From Hymenobacter oligotrophus (lineage in GTDB: Bacteria > Bacteroidota > Bacteroidia > Cytophagales > Hymenobacteraceae), in assembly GCF_003574965.1 (NCBI RefSeq), contig NZ_CP032317.1, positions 3,348,001 to 3,412,000 on the forward strand: a stretch of DNA of 64,000 bases. The letters are read 5' to 3'. Within the stretch, counting starts at the first letter, position 1; every line of letters starts with the position of its first letter. The notes under the pieces were generated by a model. The model was given only the letters and a program-made list of their open reading frames with translations. It was not told the origin of the DNA and did no database searches. Made by a program: the position numbers and the translations under genes. Positions 32,208-40,562 of the stretch are shown here, piece by piece.

Positions 32208-33251
32208 TTACTGGTACTGAATGTACAGCGGCTTGGGGTCCAGCTCGGCCAGTACTTCCTTGGGCGTCATCATGTGGTGCGGCGCCGGGCGCGGGTCGTA
32301 CTCGTAGAACAGCTTGAAGCCGGTGTACTGCACGGGCTCCTTCACGATGTAGTCGCGGTACGAGTCCTTTTTCAGGATGGGGTTGCCCCAGCCGTCCATG
32401 TGCATTACCACCTGCACGCGCGGATCGAGCTTGATGTTCTTGTAGTTCGTAATCATGCCCTGCGTAAAGCGGTGCACGATAAGCACCTTCGGGGGTAGCT
32501 TGTTTTCGGCCACGATGCGCGCCAGGAAGTTGATGGCGTAGTTCACATCCTTGGCGTCGTAGGTGCCGATTTTGCGGTTGGGCTTCACCTTCTTGGTTTT
32601 CAGGGCAAACTCCGGGTCGATGCCCAGGTGAATGTCCGGCGACTTCAGGTACTGCTCCAGCTTGGGTAGCTCCGATTCCAGGTCGCTCCAGCCCACCTGC
32701 ACGTCCAGAAACAGGATGCAGTTGTTTTCGCGGGCCCACTTAATAACCTCCTCAATAGTGGCTTTGGAGTTCATCAGGCGGTACTTGCCGTCCTTGCCGG
32801 GGCTGCCTTGGGCCGTGATGGTTACGTTGTGCAAAGCCGGCTGAACAGGTATCGAGGGGTCGGCTGCTTGCCACTCCTTCTGCACCTTCCGGAACTTGGC
32901 CAGCATTTGCTCTTTGGGTTCGCGGCCCAAAATGCCCATGCCCTTGGAGCGAATGTTGCCGTAGAACGCGATGATGCGCTTGCCCGGCAAAATAGAGCCC
33001 GGCAGCTGTCCGCTGGCTTTCACAATGGAATCGGCCTTGAGCGAATCGCGGCGCATGGCCTCGCGCTTCAGGGCCACCGTATCGACAACGGCCGGTTTGG
33101 CGGCAGCGGCCTCGGCGGCCTCCGCAGTGGCGTTGCCCTCGGCGTCGGTGCGGGTGCCGCAGCTGGGCAGCAGAGCGGTAAGAAACAGGCCCAGTGCCGG
33201 AAGCACGACAGCCTTTAAGCGGGAAGCGTAAGCGAAATCAGTCACTAGCAA
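32208..33251 (-). CDS. Lipoprotein with possible (beta/alpha)-barrel domain, unknown function
   Basis: 347 residues. Signal with lipobox TALLPSC (Cys31), an Ala/Glu linker to about 85, then one long domain: ILPGKRIIAFYGNIRSKGMG, alternating strands and helices such as IEEVIKWARENNCILFLDVQ, DIHLGIDPEFAL, LPPKVLIVHRFTQGMI, VQVVMHMDGWGNP, and GFKLFYEYDPRPA. The repeated strand-ends with Asp, Glu and His look like an active-site rim of a TIM-barrel hydrolase; I cannot name the family. Monocistronic, with a good -7 box 26 bp upstream of the start. Confidence 0.8.
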   Translation of the reverse strand: MLVTDFAYASRLKAVVLPALGLFLTALLPSCGTRTDAEGNATAEAAEAAAAKPAVVDTVALKREAMRRDSLKADSIVKASGQLPGSILPGKRIIAFYGNIRSKGMGILGREPKEQMLAKFRKVQKEWQAADPSIPVQPALHNVTITAQGSPGKDGKYRLMNSKATIEEVIKWARENNCILFLDVQVGWSDLESELPKLEQYLKSPDIHLGIDPEFALKTKKVKPNRKIGTYDAKDVNYAINFLARIVAENKLPPKVLIVHRFTQGMITNYKNIKLDPRVQVVMHMDGWGNPILKKDSYRDYIVKEPVQYTGFKLFYEYDPRPAPHHMMTPKEVLAELDPKPLYIQYQ

Positions 33252-33276
33252 GCGGTTGATGGGCAGAAGACTGTCT

Positions 33277-33284
33277 CAAAGTTA
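33277..33284 (-). promoter_or_regulatory. -7 promoter box TAACTTTG
   Basis: Exact match on the minus strand to the Bacteroidota consensus TAnnTTTG, 26 bases upstream of the lipoprotein gene starting at 33251. I do not see a TTG at the ideal -33 distance. Confidence 0.6.
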
Positions 33285-33340
33285 GGGCCTTTTTCAGGAA
33301 CCCTTCCGCCGAAAGCGCTTTGGCCGGGGTAAATCGGTGA

Positions 33341-33379
33341 TAAAAAACCGGCCGGCCCCACAAGCAGGGCCGGCCGGTT
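33341..33379 (-). terminator. Terminator of the blaI-M56 operon
   Basis: 13-bp perfect stem (33346-33358, 33367-33379), 8-nt loop and a T6 run on the minus strand, 13 bases after the M56 gene stop. Confidence 0.88.
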
Positions 33380-33392
33380 CAGCCCGGCTGGG

Positions 33393-34721
33393 TTATAGTG
33401 CAAACGAAATGGGAACGGTGTAGGCAACCCGAACGGGCCGGCCGTTTTGCTCGCCGGGCGTCCAGCGGCCGGGCAGCGCTTCTACTGCCCGCAACGCAGC
33501 CTGGTTCATGGCATCGGCTAGGGGCTGCTGGGCTGCGTCGGCCGCTTCGATGCCTTTTAATACTTCGGCACCGCTTAGCTGGCCATCGGGCTCTACCACA
33601 AAATTCACAAATACCTGACCGGTAAGCTTTGCCGCGGCGGCCTCGCTAGGATACCTAACGGAAGCAGCCAAGTCCTTCATCAGGTGCGCTATGCCGCCCG
33701 GGTACTCGGGCATTTTATCAACGCTGGTGTGCACCTGATCGGTGCCCTTGTACATCGGCGGAGCCGGGGGCGCAGGCGGCGGAGCCGGTGCCTCGGGCGC
33801 GGCCGGGGGCGGCGGTGGGGGAGGTGGCGTACCCAGCGAGTTCATCTTCTCGCAGGCCAGTAGCAGCAGCAGCGAGGCGGCTACGGGCAGTACGGCCCAT
33901 TTGCGCCAGGTCGCGGTGCGTTGGAGGTGGTGCAGCATACGAATGCGATTCAAGGTGTTGGAAGTGGCGAAAGAGTGCGCGAGTACCGGGGCCGAGCGCC
34001 ACGCGTTGGTAGCCTGCCGGGCAAGCAAACCGGCGTAGCTGCCGGGAGTAGCGGTGCGCTGCCGACCTAGGGCTGCAGCATCGGCGAGGTACTCGTGGGT
34101 AAGCTCCAGGGCGCGCAAATACAGGTGCATAAGCGGGTTGAACCACAAGGCAGCGCGCCAGAGCTCAAGCCACAGGCGGTCGGCGCTATGGCCCTGGCGC
34201 ACGTGGGCCAGCTCGTGCATCAGCACCTGCTTGGCCTCGGCCTCGGAGAGCGGGGCGGTGTCATCCCAATACACGGTGTGGGCAAAGGAGCTTATTGGCA
34301 ACTGCCCGCCCGTGAGGCGCAGCGTGTAGCCAAGCCGGGCCACCGCGGGCAGGCGCCGGGTAAGCAGCCATAGCTTGCCCAAGCGCAGGCCGAGCAACAA
34401 CAAACTTAGGGCCGCGCCGCTTACATAAAGCAGCAAGGGCCAATTGGTTGTGCTGGCCGCAGCTTTTTGGGTTGCCCCTACGTGCAGCATCGGCAACACC
34501 GCCGTGGGCATGCCTACCTGGCGCACGGCCATGGTTACCGGCCACCATTGCTCCCAAGGCAACAGCGGCGCTACGGCGGCCAGCAAAGGCGTAAGCAGCA
34601 AATAGGCGCGGTTGTAGCCAAAGCACGACTCGCGCCGGAGCAAGGCCCAGTACAGCAGCCAGCAAGCACCCAGGCACAGGGCGCTTTGCCACATCCAATT
34701 AAGCAGGCTTGGCATCGTCAT
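33393..34721 (-). CDS. M56-family (BlaR1-like) membrane metalloprotease with C-terminal TonB domain
   Basis: 442 residues. Four membrane helices (about 8-28, 38-55, 93-115 and 288-305) surround the cytosolic zinc protease: HELAH (His169, Glu170, His173) and Glu210 in LTHEYLADAA. After the last helix comes a Pro/Ala-rich periplasmic linker (about 310-335) and a TonB C-terminal domain (about 345-442: MPEYPGGI, RYPSEAAAAKLTGQVFVNFVV). It replaces the penicillin-binding sensor of BlaR1, so the signal is likely an envelope or TonB-dependent receptor state. It overlaps the BlaI-type repressor gene by 23 bp; by analogy it cleaves that repressor. Confidence 0.92.
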   Translation of the reverse strand: MTMPSLLNWMWQSALCLGACWLLYWALLRRESCFGYNRAYLLLTPLLAAVAPLLPWEQWWPVTMAVRQVGMPTAVLPMLHVGATQKAAASTTNWPLLLYVSGAALSLLLLGLRLGKLWLLTRRLPAVARLGYTLRLTGGQLPISSFAHTVYWDDTAPLSEAEAKQVLMHELAHVRQGHSADRLWLELWRAALWFNPLMHLYLRALELTHEYLADAAALGRQRTATPGSYAGLLARQATNAWRSAPVLAHSFATSNTLNRIRMLHHLQRTATWRKWAVLPVAASLLLLLACEKMNSLGTPPPPPPPPAAPEAPAPPPAPPAPPMYKGTDQVHTSVDKMPEYPGGIAHLMKDLAASVRYPSEAAAAKLTGQVFVNFVVEPDGQLSGAEVLKGIEAADAAQQPLADAMNQAALRAVEALPGRWTPGEQNGRPVRVAYTVPISFAL

Positions 34722-35118
34722 CGTTGGTGCGGGGCGGTTGGTTGAGGTCTTGCTGGGCGTGGCGCAGCAGCTCGTCGAGTTGCTGCGCGGTCAGGTTTTC
34801 TTCCTTGGCGAAAAATGAAACCAAGCGGCCGAAGGAATTGCCGAAGTACCCGCCCAGCAGCTTGCGCAGCGAGTGGCGGCGGTAGTCGTCCTGCGCTACC
34901 AAGGCGTGGTAGCGGTGGGTGCGGCCGAAGGCCTCGTGGCCTACATAGCCTTTCTGCTCCAGAATGCGGATGATGGTGGACACCGTGTTGTAAGCAGGTT
35001 GTGGGGCGGGCATTTCAGCCAGCACTTCTTTCACAAAGGCCGGACCTAGGCGCCAAAGCACTTGCATTACCTGCTCTTCGGCGCGGGTTAGTTCGGGTAG
35101 TTTTTCCATGGGCGACAT
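34699..35118 (-). CDS. BlaI/MecI-family transcriptional repressor
   Basis: 139 residues. Winged-helix domain at about 5-75: LTRAEEQVMQVLWRLGPAFVKEVLAEM, YNTVSTIIRILEQKGYVGHE, and the wing RTHRYHALV, followed by a dimerisation helix region (SLRKLLGGYFGNSFGRLVSFF). BlaI proteins repress their own operon until cleaved by the partner M56 protease. The start may be 35118 or the Met at 35109. Two operator-like dyads sit just upstream, one between the -7 box and the -33 region. First gene of the two-gene unit with the M56-TonB protein. Confidence 0.94.
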   Translation of the reverse strand: MSPMEKLPELTRAEEQVMQVLWRLGPAFVKEVLAEMPAPQPAYNTVSTIIRILEQKGYVGHEAFGRTHRYHALVAQDDYRRHSLRKLLGGYFGNSFGRLVSFFAKEENLTAQQLDELLRHAQQDLNQPPRTNDDDAKPA

Positions 35119-35126
35119 CGATATGC

Positions 35127-35171
35127 TAAACGTATAACTAATAATTTAGTTTAAAAACTAATTGTGTAGTT
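35127..35171 (-). promoter_or_regulatory. blaI promoter with two operator-like dyads
   Basis: On the minus strand a -7-like box TACGTTTA (35127-35134) is followed upstream by two 16-bp dyads with the half-site AACTAA/TTAGTT. Dyad 1 is at 35136-35151 (6-bp perfect arms, 4-bp centre), dyad 2 at 35156-35171 (5 of 6 arm bases). Their centres are 20 bp apart, about two helical turns, so two repressor dimers would bind the same DNA face. Autoregulation is inferred. Confidence 0.65.
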
Positions 35172-35400
35172 GATCTTGCGAATTGGCAGTTATATTCCAA
35201 GTACACGCGGTGCGGGCTTTGGCATACATGCACGTCAGCAGCAGCTATTTCCGCTTTTGGCAAAGCCGCTAGCGCCGCTGAACGGAACCTGAATTCGTCG
35301 ATACGGGCCGATAGAAGCTGGCGCAGTTCTTTTTGGGGGCGTCGCGAAATCTTTTGCCCGTTGAAGTGTTGAGGAAAAACCAATCAGAAGTTACTCCTCC

Positions 35401-36630
35401 GTGATACAGAACAAGCTTTTTCAACGGGTTACGCGCTACACGTGGCTCCTTTCCGCGGCCTTGTTGCTTGCGCCCACGCCCAGCTGCCAAAAAGAATCGG
35501 CGGCGAAGCCGGCTCCTGCTGCCACGCCCCAAGCGCCGGAGCCTACCGGTGGCCGGCTTATCAGCAGCACGCTTATTGGCGAGTACGACCAACGCACACT
35601 GGCCAACCGGGTAGCCTCGGTTCCGCTGGTGGGCGCCTTGGCGCAGTACCCTATTAAGGTGTACAAGCTTACTTACAGCACGCGCAACACCGATGGGCAG
35701 GACGTTACGGCTTCGGGGGCATTGCTGGTGCCGGTTACTACCAAGGCCTTGCCGCTGCTGAGCTACCAGCACGGCACCATCTCGCCAACCGACGAAGACC
35801 GCGCGCCTTCGTACTATAGCTCGAGCAGCGAGGTGTGGTCGGCGGTGTCGGTACTGGCTTCCACGGGCTATATCGTGTCGGCGCCGGACTATATCGGCTA
35901 CGGCGCTTCTAAGGCGCTGCCGCACCCCTACGAGCATGCCCCGTCGTTGGCTTCGGCTTCGTTGGATATGCTGCGGGCCGCGCGCGAGTTTTGCCAAAAG
36001 CAGCAGGTGCAGCTCAACAAGAAGAACTTCCTACTGGGTTACTCCGAAGGCGGCTTTGCTACCATGGCTTTGCACAAGCTAATTGAGGAGCAGGCCAGCA
36101 ACGAGTTTGCTGTTACGGCCAGTGCGCCCGGCGCCGGCGCTTACCACAAAACGGCTTTTGCCAAGTACATCCTCAACTCCACGCAACCGCTCAACTTCCT
36201 GAATTCATACGTGTGGGTGCTGAACACCTACAACCGGGTGTATGACATCAAGCGGCCGCTTACGCACTACTACAACCAGCCCTACGCCACGCAGCTGCAA
36301 AACAACCCCTTTAGCGCAGTGCCGAAGCAGGTGCAAGAGCTCTTTACGGAGTCGTTCCGCACGAGCGTGCTTGCCAACAACGACGCGCCGATGAGCACCG
36401 CCTTCCGCAACAACGACGTGTACGACTGGAAGCCCAAAGCGCCGCTGGCCCTGTTCCACGGCACCGCCGACGACTACGTGCCCTTCTTCAACTCGCAGGA
36501 TGCCTACAACGCCATGCGCGCCAAGGGAGCCACGCAGGTGCAGCTGCGTCCCATTCAGGGCGGCAACCACTTTAGCGCGGCCGGGGCTTACACGCTCGAG
36601 GCTTTCGGCTTCATCTCGCAGTATTACTAA
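35401..36630 (+). CDS. Alpha/beta-hydrolase lipoprotein (secreted lipase/esterase type)
   Basis: 409 residues from a GTG start. Signal with lipobox LAPTPSC (Cys29). The hydrolase fold has the nucleophile elbow GYSEGG (Ser215), an oxyanion stretch YQHGT (about 122-126), the acid in FHGTADDYVP (Asp357 or Asp358) and the base in GGNHFS (His390). The layout, with a lid-like region at about 245-330, fits the secretory lipase / LIP-type hydrolase group. The substrate is unknown but is likely an ester in the periplasm or at the cell surface. Divergent from the blaI operon across 282 bp; an inverted repeat follows. Confidence 0.88.
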   Translation: MIQNKLFQRVTRYTWLLSAALLLAPTPSCQKESAAKPAPAATPQAPEPTGGRLISSTLIGEYDQRTLANRVASVPLVGALAQYPIKVYKLTYSTRNTDGQDVTASGALLVPVTTKALPLLSYQHGTISPTDEDRAPSYYSSSSEVWSAVSVLASTGYIVSAPDYIGYGASKALPHPYEHAPSLASASLDMLRAAREFCQKQQVQLNKKNFLLGYSEGGFATMALHKLIEEQASNEFAVTASAPGAGAYHKTAFAKYILNSTQPLNFLNSYVWVLNTYNRVYDIKRPLTHYYNQPYATQLQNNPFSAVPKQVQELFTESFRTSVLANNDAPMSTAFRNNDVYDWKPKAPLALFHGTADDYVPFFNSQDAYNAMRAKGATQVQLRPIQGGNHFSAAGAYTLEAFGFISQYY

Positions 36631-36655
36631 GAGTAGCCGCTGAGGCATTACTTGT

Positions 36656-36740
36656 TGTCATTCCGAGCGAAAGCGAGGAATCTGAGTTGCTCCGTACGCG
36701 GCGCACAACTCCAGATTCCTCGCTTTCGCTCGGAATGACA
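36656..36740. repeat. 85-bp inverted repeat with 29-bp perfect arms
   Basis: Arms 36656-36684 and 36712-36740 begin TGTCATTCCGAGCGAAAGCG and are perfectly complementary; a second short pair (GAGTTG / CAACTC) lies inside. It fills the gap between convergent genes. The TGTCATTCCGAGCG...GAGGAATCT core is, as far as I recall, a widespread intergenic repeat in this phylum. It may also serve as a terminator, although no T-run is present. Confidence 0.8.
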
Positions 36741-36742
36741 GT

Positions 36743-37108
36743 TTAGGCCGAAACGGTATCGGCAGATGTTGGACTAATAGCCTGCCGCAGCCAGCAGCCC
36801 GTCAGCGCGGCCAAGGCGCCCACCAACCCCGCAATTACCGCCGCTACCAGCACCACTGCCCAGCCTTGCCCACCCAGGGGCAACAGCTCGGCTACACGGT
36901 TGGCCAAGTGGCCGCCGTTGCGCACGTACAAATAGCCGGCCGGCAGCAGCCAACCTAATGCCGCGCCGCCGAAGCCAGCCCCAAAGGCCTGCCCACCGCG
37001 GCGGGCGAGCAAGGCACCTAGGAGCAGGGCTGCCGCGGCCAGCGTCCACCACGGCAGCAGCAGTTGAACCACGGCCGCCAGCACCAGTATTGCTAAGAAG
37101 AGTTTCAT
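36743..37108 (-). CDS. Small integral membrane protein, unknown function
   Basis: 121 residues with four hydrophobic segments: about 3-18, 23-35, 43-62 and 80-108. Gly/Ala-rich packing is seen (RRGGQAFGAGFGGAALGWLLPAG). No signal peptide or motif of a known transporter. It lies 19 bp after the penicillin acylase gene on the same strand and so is probably co-transcribed with it. Function unknown. Confidence 0.75.
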   Translation of the reverse strand: MKLFLAILVLAAVVQLLLPWWTLAAAALLLGALLARRGGQAFGAGFGGAALGWLLPAGYLYVRNGGHLANRVAELLPLGGQGWAVVLVAAVIAGLVGALAALTGCWLRQAISPTSADTVSA

Positions 37109-37127
37109 ACTAGAAAAGACTAGGTGG

Positions 37128-39569
37128 TTAGCGGCTTTGCAGCGTCCAGGCGGCTTGCACGCGCGGGTGCTGTTGCGTGGGCGAGGTCAGGTAAATCAGC
37201 TCGTTGAGTTGGCCTGTGCGCCAAGTTTCGATCAGGTTGTCGTAGTAGCGGGAGCCAGGGTTGCCGCTTTGCCCACCGGGGAACACACCATAGGCTTTCG
37301 GCTCGGGGCCCAGGGCCACTACCATGCGCCACGAAGGACCGTTGCGCTCGGTGGTGGCATTCACGATGGCCGCCCCGCCGCCGCAATCCAAATCCAGGCG
37401 GCCGAAGCCGGGCAGGCGGGCCAGGTGCAGGATGTCGGTGCTTTTGTGGTTGGCCCAGCGCCACTTGGGCCCTAGGTCGCCGTACTTGCGCGTGAGCGAA
37501 TCGGTAGCAAACCGGAACGACTGCAAGGCCAGCTGCGGCAGCGACTCGCGCTGCGGCGTGCGGCGGTCGTCGATCCAGCGCGAGGTGTCTTCGCGCAAGA
37601 TGAGGTTGGCCGTACGGTCGCGGGGCGGGTAGCGCATTTCCAGGCCGGTAGCTTCCGGGCCGAAGTCGTCTTCCCAGATGCTATCTACCAGCTCGGCGTA
37701 CCACATATCGAAGATGCTCGGGGCAATGGCCTGGGCATCGTGCATGTAGTTCCAGCGGCGCAGCTCGTCGTAGGCGCGGCGCTGGGCGGGCGTAAGCTGC
37801 TCGGGCTGCACCAAAGCCAGCATACGCGGCAGCATCAGCTGGGCGTGCAGGTTCAGGTTATCGTTTTGCAGCACGCGCAGCGAGTCGGGCGTGGCTTTGC
37901 TCATGCGCGCCAACCGCTCGTTGATGCGGTGGCCGCGCTCGTAGCTGGCAAAGCTCCAGCCTAGGTAGTAGGGGTAATCGGGCCCGGCCGGAAACTGGTT
38001 GGCCGACGACACAAAGCCGCGCGCCGGGTTTTTTACGTGCGGATTCTGCTGCTGCGGAATCCAGCCCTGCCAGTCGTGCTGCGGGTTGGAGCCATCGAGC
38101 ACAAACTTGCCCTGGTTTTTCCACTTCAGCGGAAACTTGCCGTTGGGCCAAATGGCCACGTCGTTTTGCTTGCTGGCGAAGATGAAGTTTTGGGCCGGCG
38201 AGGCGTAGGTACTTAGGGCCGCGGCGTAATCCTGGTAGTTGCGGGCGCGGTTGAGGTTATAGAACGTAAGCACCTCGTTGCCGCCCTCGTGGGCCGTCCA
38301 GCGCAGGGCGTGCCGAATGGGCGTTTGCTCGTTGAATACTTTCTCGGCGCGGTCGTAGGTGATGGGGCCGTGGTGGGTGTAGAGCACGGTATCAAGCCGC
38401 TCGGGCAGGCCGCGCACTTTAATGCGCTCCACCACCTGCCGGATGGGCTTCCACTGCCCGTCGTGCCAGTACTCGCGCTTGGTGTTGTCCTTGAACTTCA
38501 GCTGATACCAATCGAGCACGTCGGCGCCAACGTTCGTCACGCCCCACGCCACCTCCTGGTTGAAGCCGATGATGATGGTAGGCGCGCCTGGAATGGTAAC
38601 GCCGTACACGTTTACGCCCGGCGCCGAAAGCTGCACCTGGTACCAAATGCTGGGCAGGTTGAGCTGCAGGTGCGGGTCGTTGGCCAAAATGGGCAAGCCC
38701 GAGGCCGAGCGCGCGCCGCTCACGGCAAAGTTGTTCGAGCCCAGGTCGGCGTCGGGCTCCCGGGCGGGCACCTTATCCGAGGCCGAGGCGGCAAATACCT
38801 GGGGCACCGGCGGCGTTTTCACGGGCGTGTAGTCGAGCGGCGTGCCCACGGGCACAATCGGGTCTTCGCGCGTGGGGTAGTCCGGGAACAAGTCGCGCAC
38901 CACCTCGGGGCCGTACTTGTGCAGGGCGTTGGAGAGACGCAAGTCGTCGGAGCGGCCGCTCAGGTCCCAGGCCATCAGCTTCAGCAGCAGGGCGCACTTC
39001 AGCGGCGTCCAGGCTTCGGGGGCGTAGTTCAGCAGCTTGTACTCGAGCGGATAATCGCGCGGCGAGAGGCTGCCGATGTAGGCATTCACGCCGGCCGTGT
39101 ACGACTCCAGCACCGTGCGGGTGGTGGGGTTGGCCATCATCACCTGCAGCGACTTTTCGGCTCCGTACGGCAAGCCCATGCGGCGCTGAAACCGGTCGTA
39201 CTCCAGGGCCCTAGGTCCAACGACCTCCGAGATGCGCCCGGCCGCTACGTGCGTCTGAAACTCCATTTGCCAGAGCCGGTCGCGGGCCGTGAAGTAGCCC
39301 TGCGCGAAGTACAGGTCGTGGTCGTTCTGGGCAAAAATGTGCGGCACCCGCTGGTCGTCGAAGCGCACCGTTACGGGCTGCTGCAGGCCGGGCAGTTCCA
39401 GGGTCTGCTCGGCGGCAAAGTCGTTGGGGGCTTCGGCGTTGCGCCAAAAACCCTCGTACGGGCTCAGAAACTTGCCAAAAGCCGGCACCTCGCCGTGGTT
39501 GGTGTTCAGGGCCCACACCAGGGTACCCGTAGTCAGAAGAGCCAAACCGGCCCGGATGTAACGCAGCAT
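37128..39569 (-). CDS. Penicillin acylase family protein (Ntn hydrolase)
   Basis: 813 residues from Met at 39569; a start at 39587 would add 6 residues before the hydrophobic N-terminus (YIRAGLALLTTGTLVWAL). The precursor should split itself before Ser in LGSNNFAVSG (about residue 278), which becomes the N-terminal nucleophile of the beta chain. The alpha part carries VTVRFDDQRVPHIFA and YFTARDRLWQMEFQ; the beta part has ANDPHLQLNLPSIWY and the Asn-containing oxyanion region. The family cleaves amides such as acyl-homoserine lactones, beta-lactams and cyclic peptides; the substrate is not readable from sequence. Anchored in the periplasm. Confidence 0.95.
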   Translation of the reverse strand: MLRYIRAGLALLTTGTLVWALNTNHGEVPAFGKFLSPYEGFWRNAEAPNDFAAEQTLELPGLQQPVTVRFDDQRVPHIFAQNDHDLYFAQGYFTARDRLWQMEFQTHVAAGRISEVVGPRALEYDRFQRRMGLPYGAEKSLQVMMANPTTRTVLESYTAGVNAYIGSLSPRDYPLEYKLLNYAPEAWTPLKCALLLKLMAWDLSGRSDDLRLSNALHKYGPEVVRDLFPDYPTREDPIVPVGTPLDYTPVKTPPVPQVFAASASDKVPAREPDADLGSNNFAVSGARSASGLPILANDPHLQLNLPSIWYQVQLSAPGVNVYGVTIPGAPTIIIGFNQEVAWGVTNVGADVLDWYQLKFKDNTKREYWHDGQWKPIRQVVERIKVRGLPERLDTVLYTHHGPITYDRAEKVFNEQTPIRHALRWTAHEGGNEVLTFYNLNRARNYQDYAAALSTYASPAQNFIFASKQNDVAIWPNGKFPLKWKNQGKFVLDGSNPQHDWQGWIPQQQNPHVKNPARGFVSSANQFPAGPDYPYYLGWSFASYERGHRINERLARMSKATPDSLRVLQNDNLNLHAQLMLPRMLALVQPEQLTPAQRRAYDELRRWNYMHDAQAIAPSIFDMWYAELVDSIWEDDFGPEATGLEMRYPPRDRTANLILREDTSRWIDDRRTPQRESLPQLALQSFRFATDSLTRKYGDLGPKWRWANHKSTDILHLARLPGFGRLDLDCGGGAAIVNATTERNGPSWRMVVALGPEPKAYGVFPGGQSGNPGSRYYDNLIETWRTGQLNELIYLTSPTQQHPRVQAAWTLQSR

Positions 39570-39638
39570 AGGAACAACAGCTAGCAATAGCTGCCCTCAA
39601 CATCCGACAAAAAAACGCGCCGCGCAAACCTAGGGGTG

Positions 39639-39738
39639 TTTCTCGCTGAGGTTCGCAGAGGTTCACGCCGAGGTGCGCAGGGGCCGTTGGATAACTCAGC
39701 GAACCTCGGCGCCGGCCTCTGCGAACCTCAGCGAGAAA
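39639..39738. repeat. 100-bp inverted repeat with 23-bp perfect arms
   Basis: Arms 39639-39661 and 39716-39738 (TTTCTCGCTGAGGTTCGCAG... and complement) are perfect. Inside, CGCCGAGGT and ACCTCGGCG give a second nested stem, and the unit GAGGTTCGC recurs as a direct repeat. It lies upstream of the penicillin acylase gene and downstream of the RlpA gene. No coding potential. Confidence 0.78.
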
Positions 39739-39744
39739 TAAACC

Positions 39745-39781
39745 AAGCGGCCCCGGCTGCGCAGTGCAACCAGGGCCGCTT
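39745..39781 (-). terminator. Probable terminator of the RlpA gene
   Basis: 9-bp stem AAGCGGCCC/GGGCCGCTT (39745-39753, 39773-39781) with a 19-nt loop, 28 bases after the RlpA stop; only a weak T-rich stretch follows on the minus strand. Confidence 0.5.
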
Positions 39782-39809
39782 GTAAGGCTTGCTGATGAGA
39801 GTAGGCGTG

Positions 39810-40562
39810 CTACAGATTTTCGGCCTGACGCACGAGCCCGTTGATGCCGCGGGTTTGCAGGCGCTGCCACAGCTCGTCGGCTTGCGGGCGGGGCAGCCGC
39901 TCGCCCACAATCACGCGGTTAAGGGCGCGGCCATTTACGTTGTCGGTGTGCACGGCCACGGGCAGCTGCGCGTCGAGGGCTTTGATTTGGGCCGCTAGAG
40001 CTTCGGCATTGCGCAGCTCGCCGAAAGTGCCGGCCTGCACCACGTAGGTTTCGGCGGGCTCGGGCGAGGTTTCGGTTACTACAATGTCGGTTTCCTGTTC
40101 GGCGGGCACGCTAGCCACGCCATTCACCGGACCCAGGGGCGTATCGGCAGGCACGATTTGGGCCACTACGCCGGCCGAGCCCAGCTGCACGATGCCCAGC
40201 GGGCGGGCCGCTACTTCCGATAAATCGAGGATGCGCTGGTGGCGGTAGGGGCCGCGGTCGGTTACGCGCACTACCACGGCTTTGCCGTTCTGGGGGTTGG
40301 TTACGCGCAGGCGGGTGCCGAAGGGCAGGGTTTTGTGCGCGCAGGTGTATTGGTTGCGGTCGAAACGCTCACCGTTGCTGGTGCGTTTGCCTTGGTGCTC
40401 GCGTCCGTACCACGAGGCCCGGCCGCGCAAAACAGCGCTTTTCGAGGCGGTGGCGGTGGGGGTGTCGTCGGCCAGGGTGGGGAATGAGCCAGCGAGTAGC
40501 AGCAGGGCTACCAGCCACGTCATCAGCAAGCCCGAGAGGTTCTGTCGTTGGTTCAACTTCAT
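39810..40562 (-). CDS. rlpA: RlpA-like septal ring lytic transglycosylase with SPOR domain
   Basis: 250 residues. Signal peptide to about residue 31. The double-psi beta-barrel (about 44-140) shows RGRASWYGREHQGKRTSNGE, TCAHKTLPFGTRLRV and VVVRVTDRGPYRHQRILDLS with the catalytic-type Asp in TDRGP. The SPOR domain (about 170-245) shows TYVVQAGTFGELRNAEALAA and RVIVGERL, and binds denuded glycan at division sites. Known relatives cleave naked peptidoglycan strands during daughter-cell separation. Domain order and length are normal. Monocistronic with its own terminator; its promoter lies in the long gap shared with the DUF72 gene. Confidence 0.93.
   Translation of the reverse strand: MKLNQRQNLSGLLMTWLVALLLLAGSFPTLADDTPTATASKSAVLRGRASWYGREHQGKRTSNGERFDRNQYTCAHKTLPFGTRLRVTNPQNGKAVVVRVTDRGPYRHQRILDLSEVAARPLGIVQLGSAGVVAQIVPADTPLGPVNGVASVPAEQETDIVVTETSPEPAETYVVQAGTFGELRNAEALAAQIKALDAQLPVAVHTDNVNGRALNRVIVGERLPRPQADELWQRLQTRGINGLVRQAENL

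Noticed and set aside
38289-39584. 431-codon open frame opposite the penicillin acylase gene
   Set aside because: Shadow frame. The acylase family match on the other strand is unambiguous.
21371-39738. Large inverted repeats as insertion-sequence remnants
   Set aside because: No transposase fragments, no target-site duplications I could define, and each element is under 170 bp. They fit REP/MITE-type repeats better.
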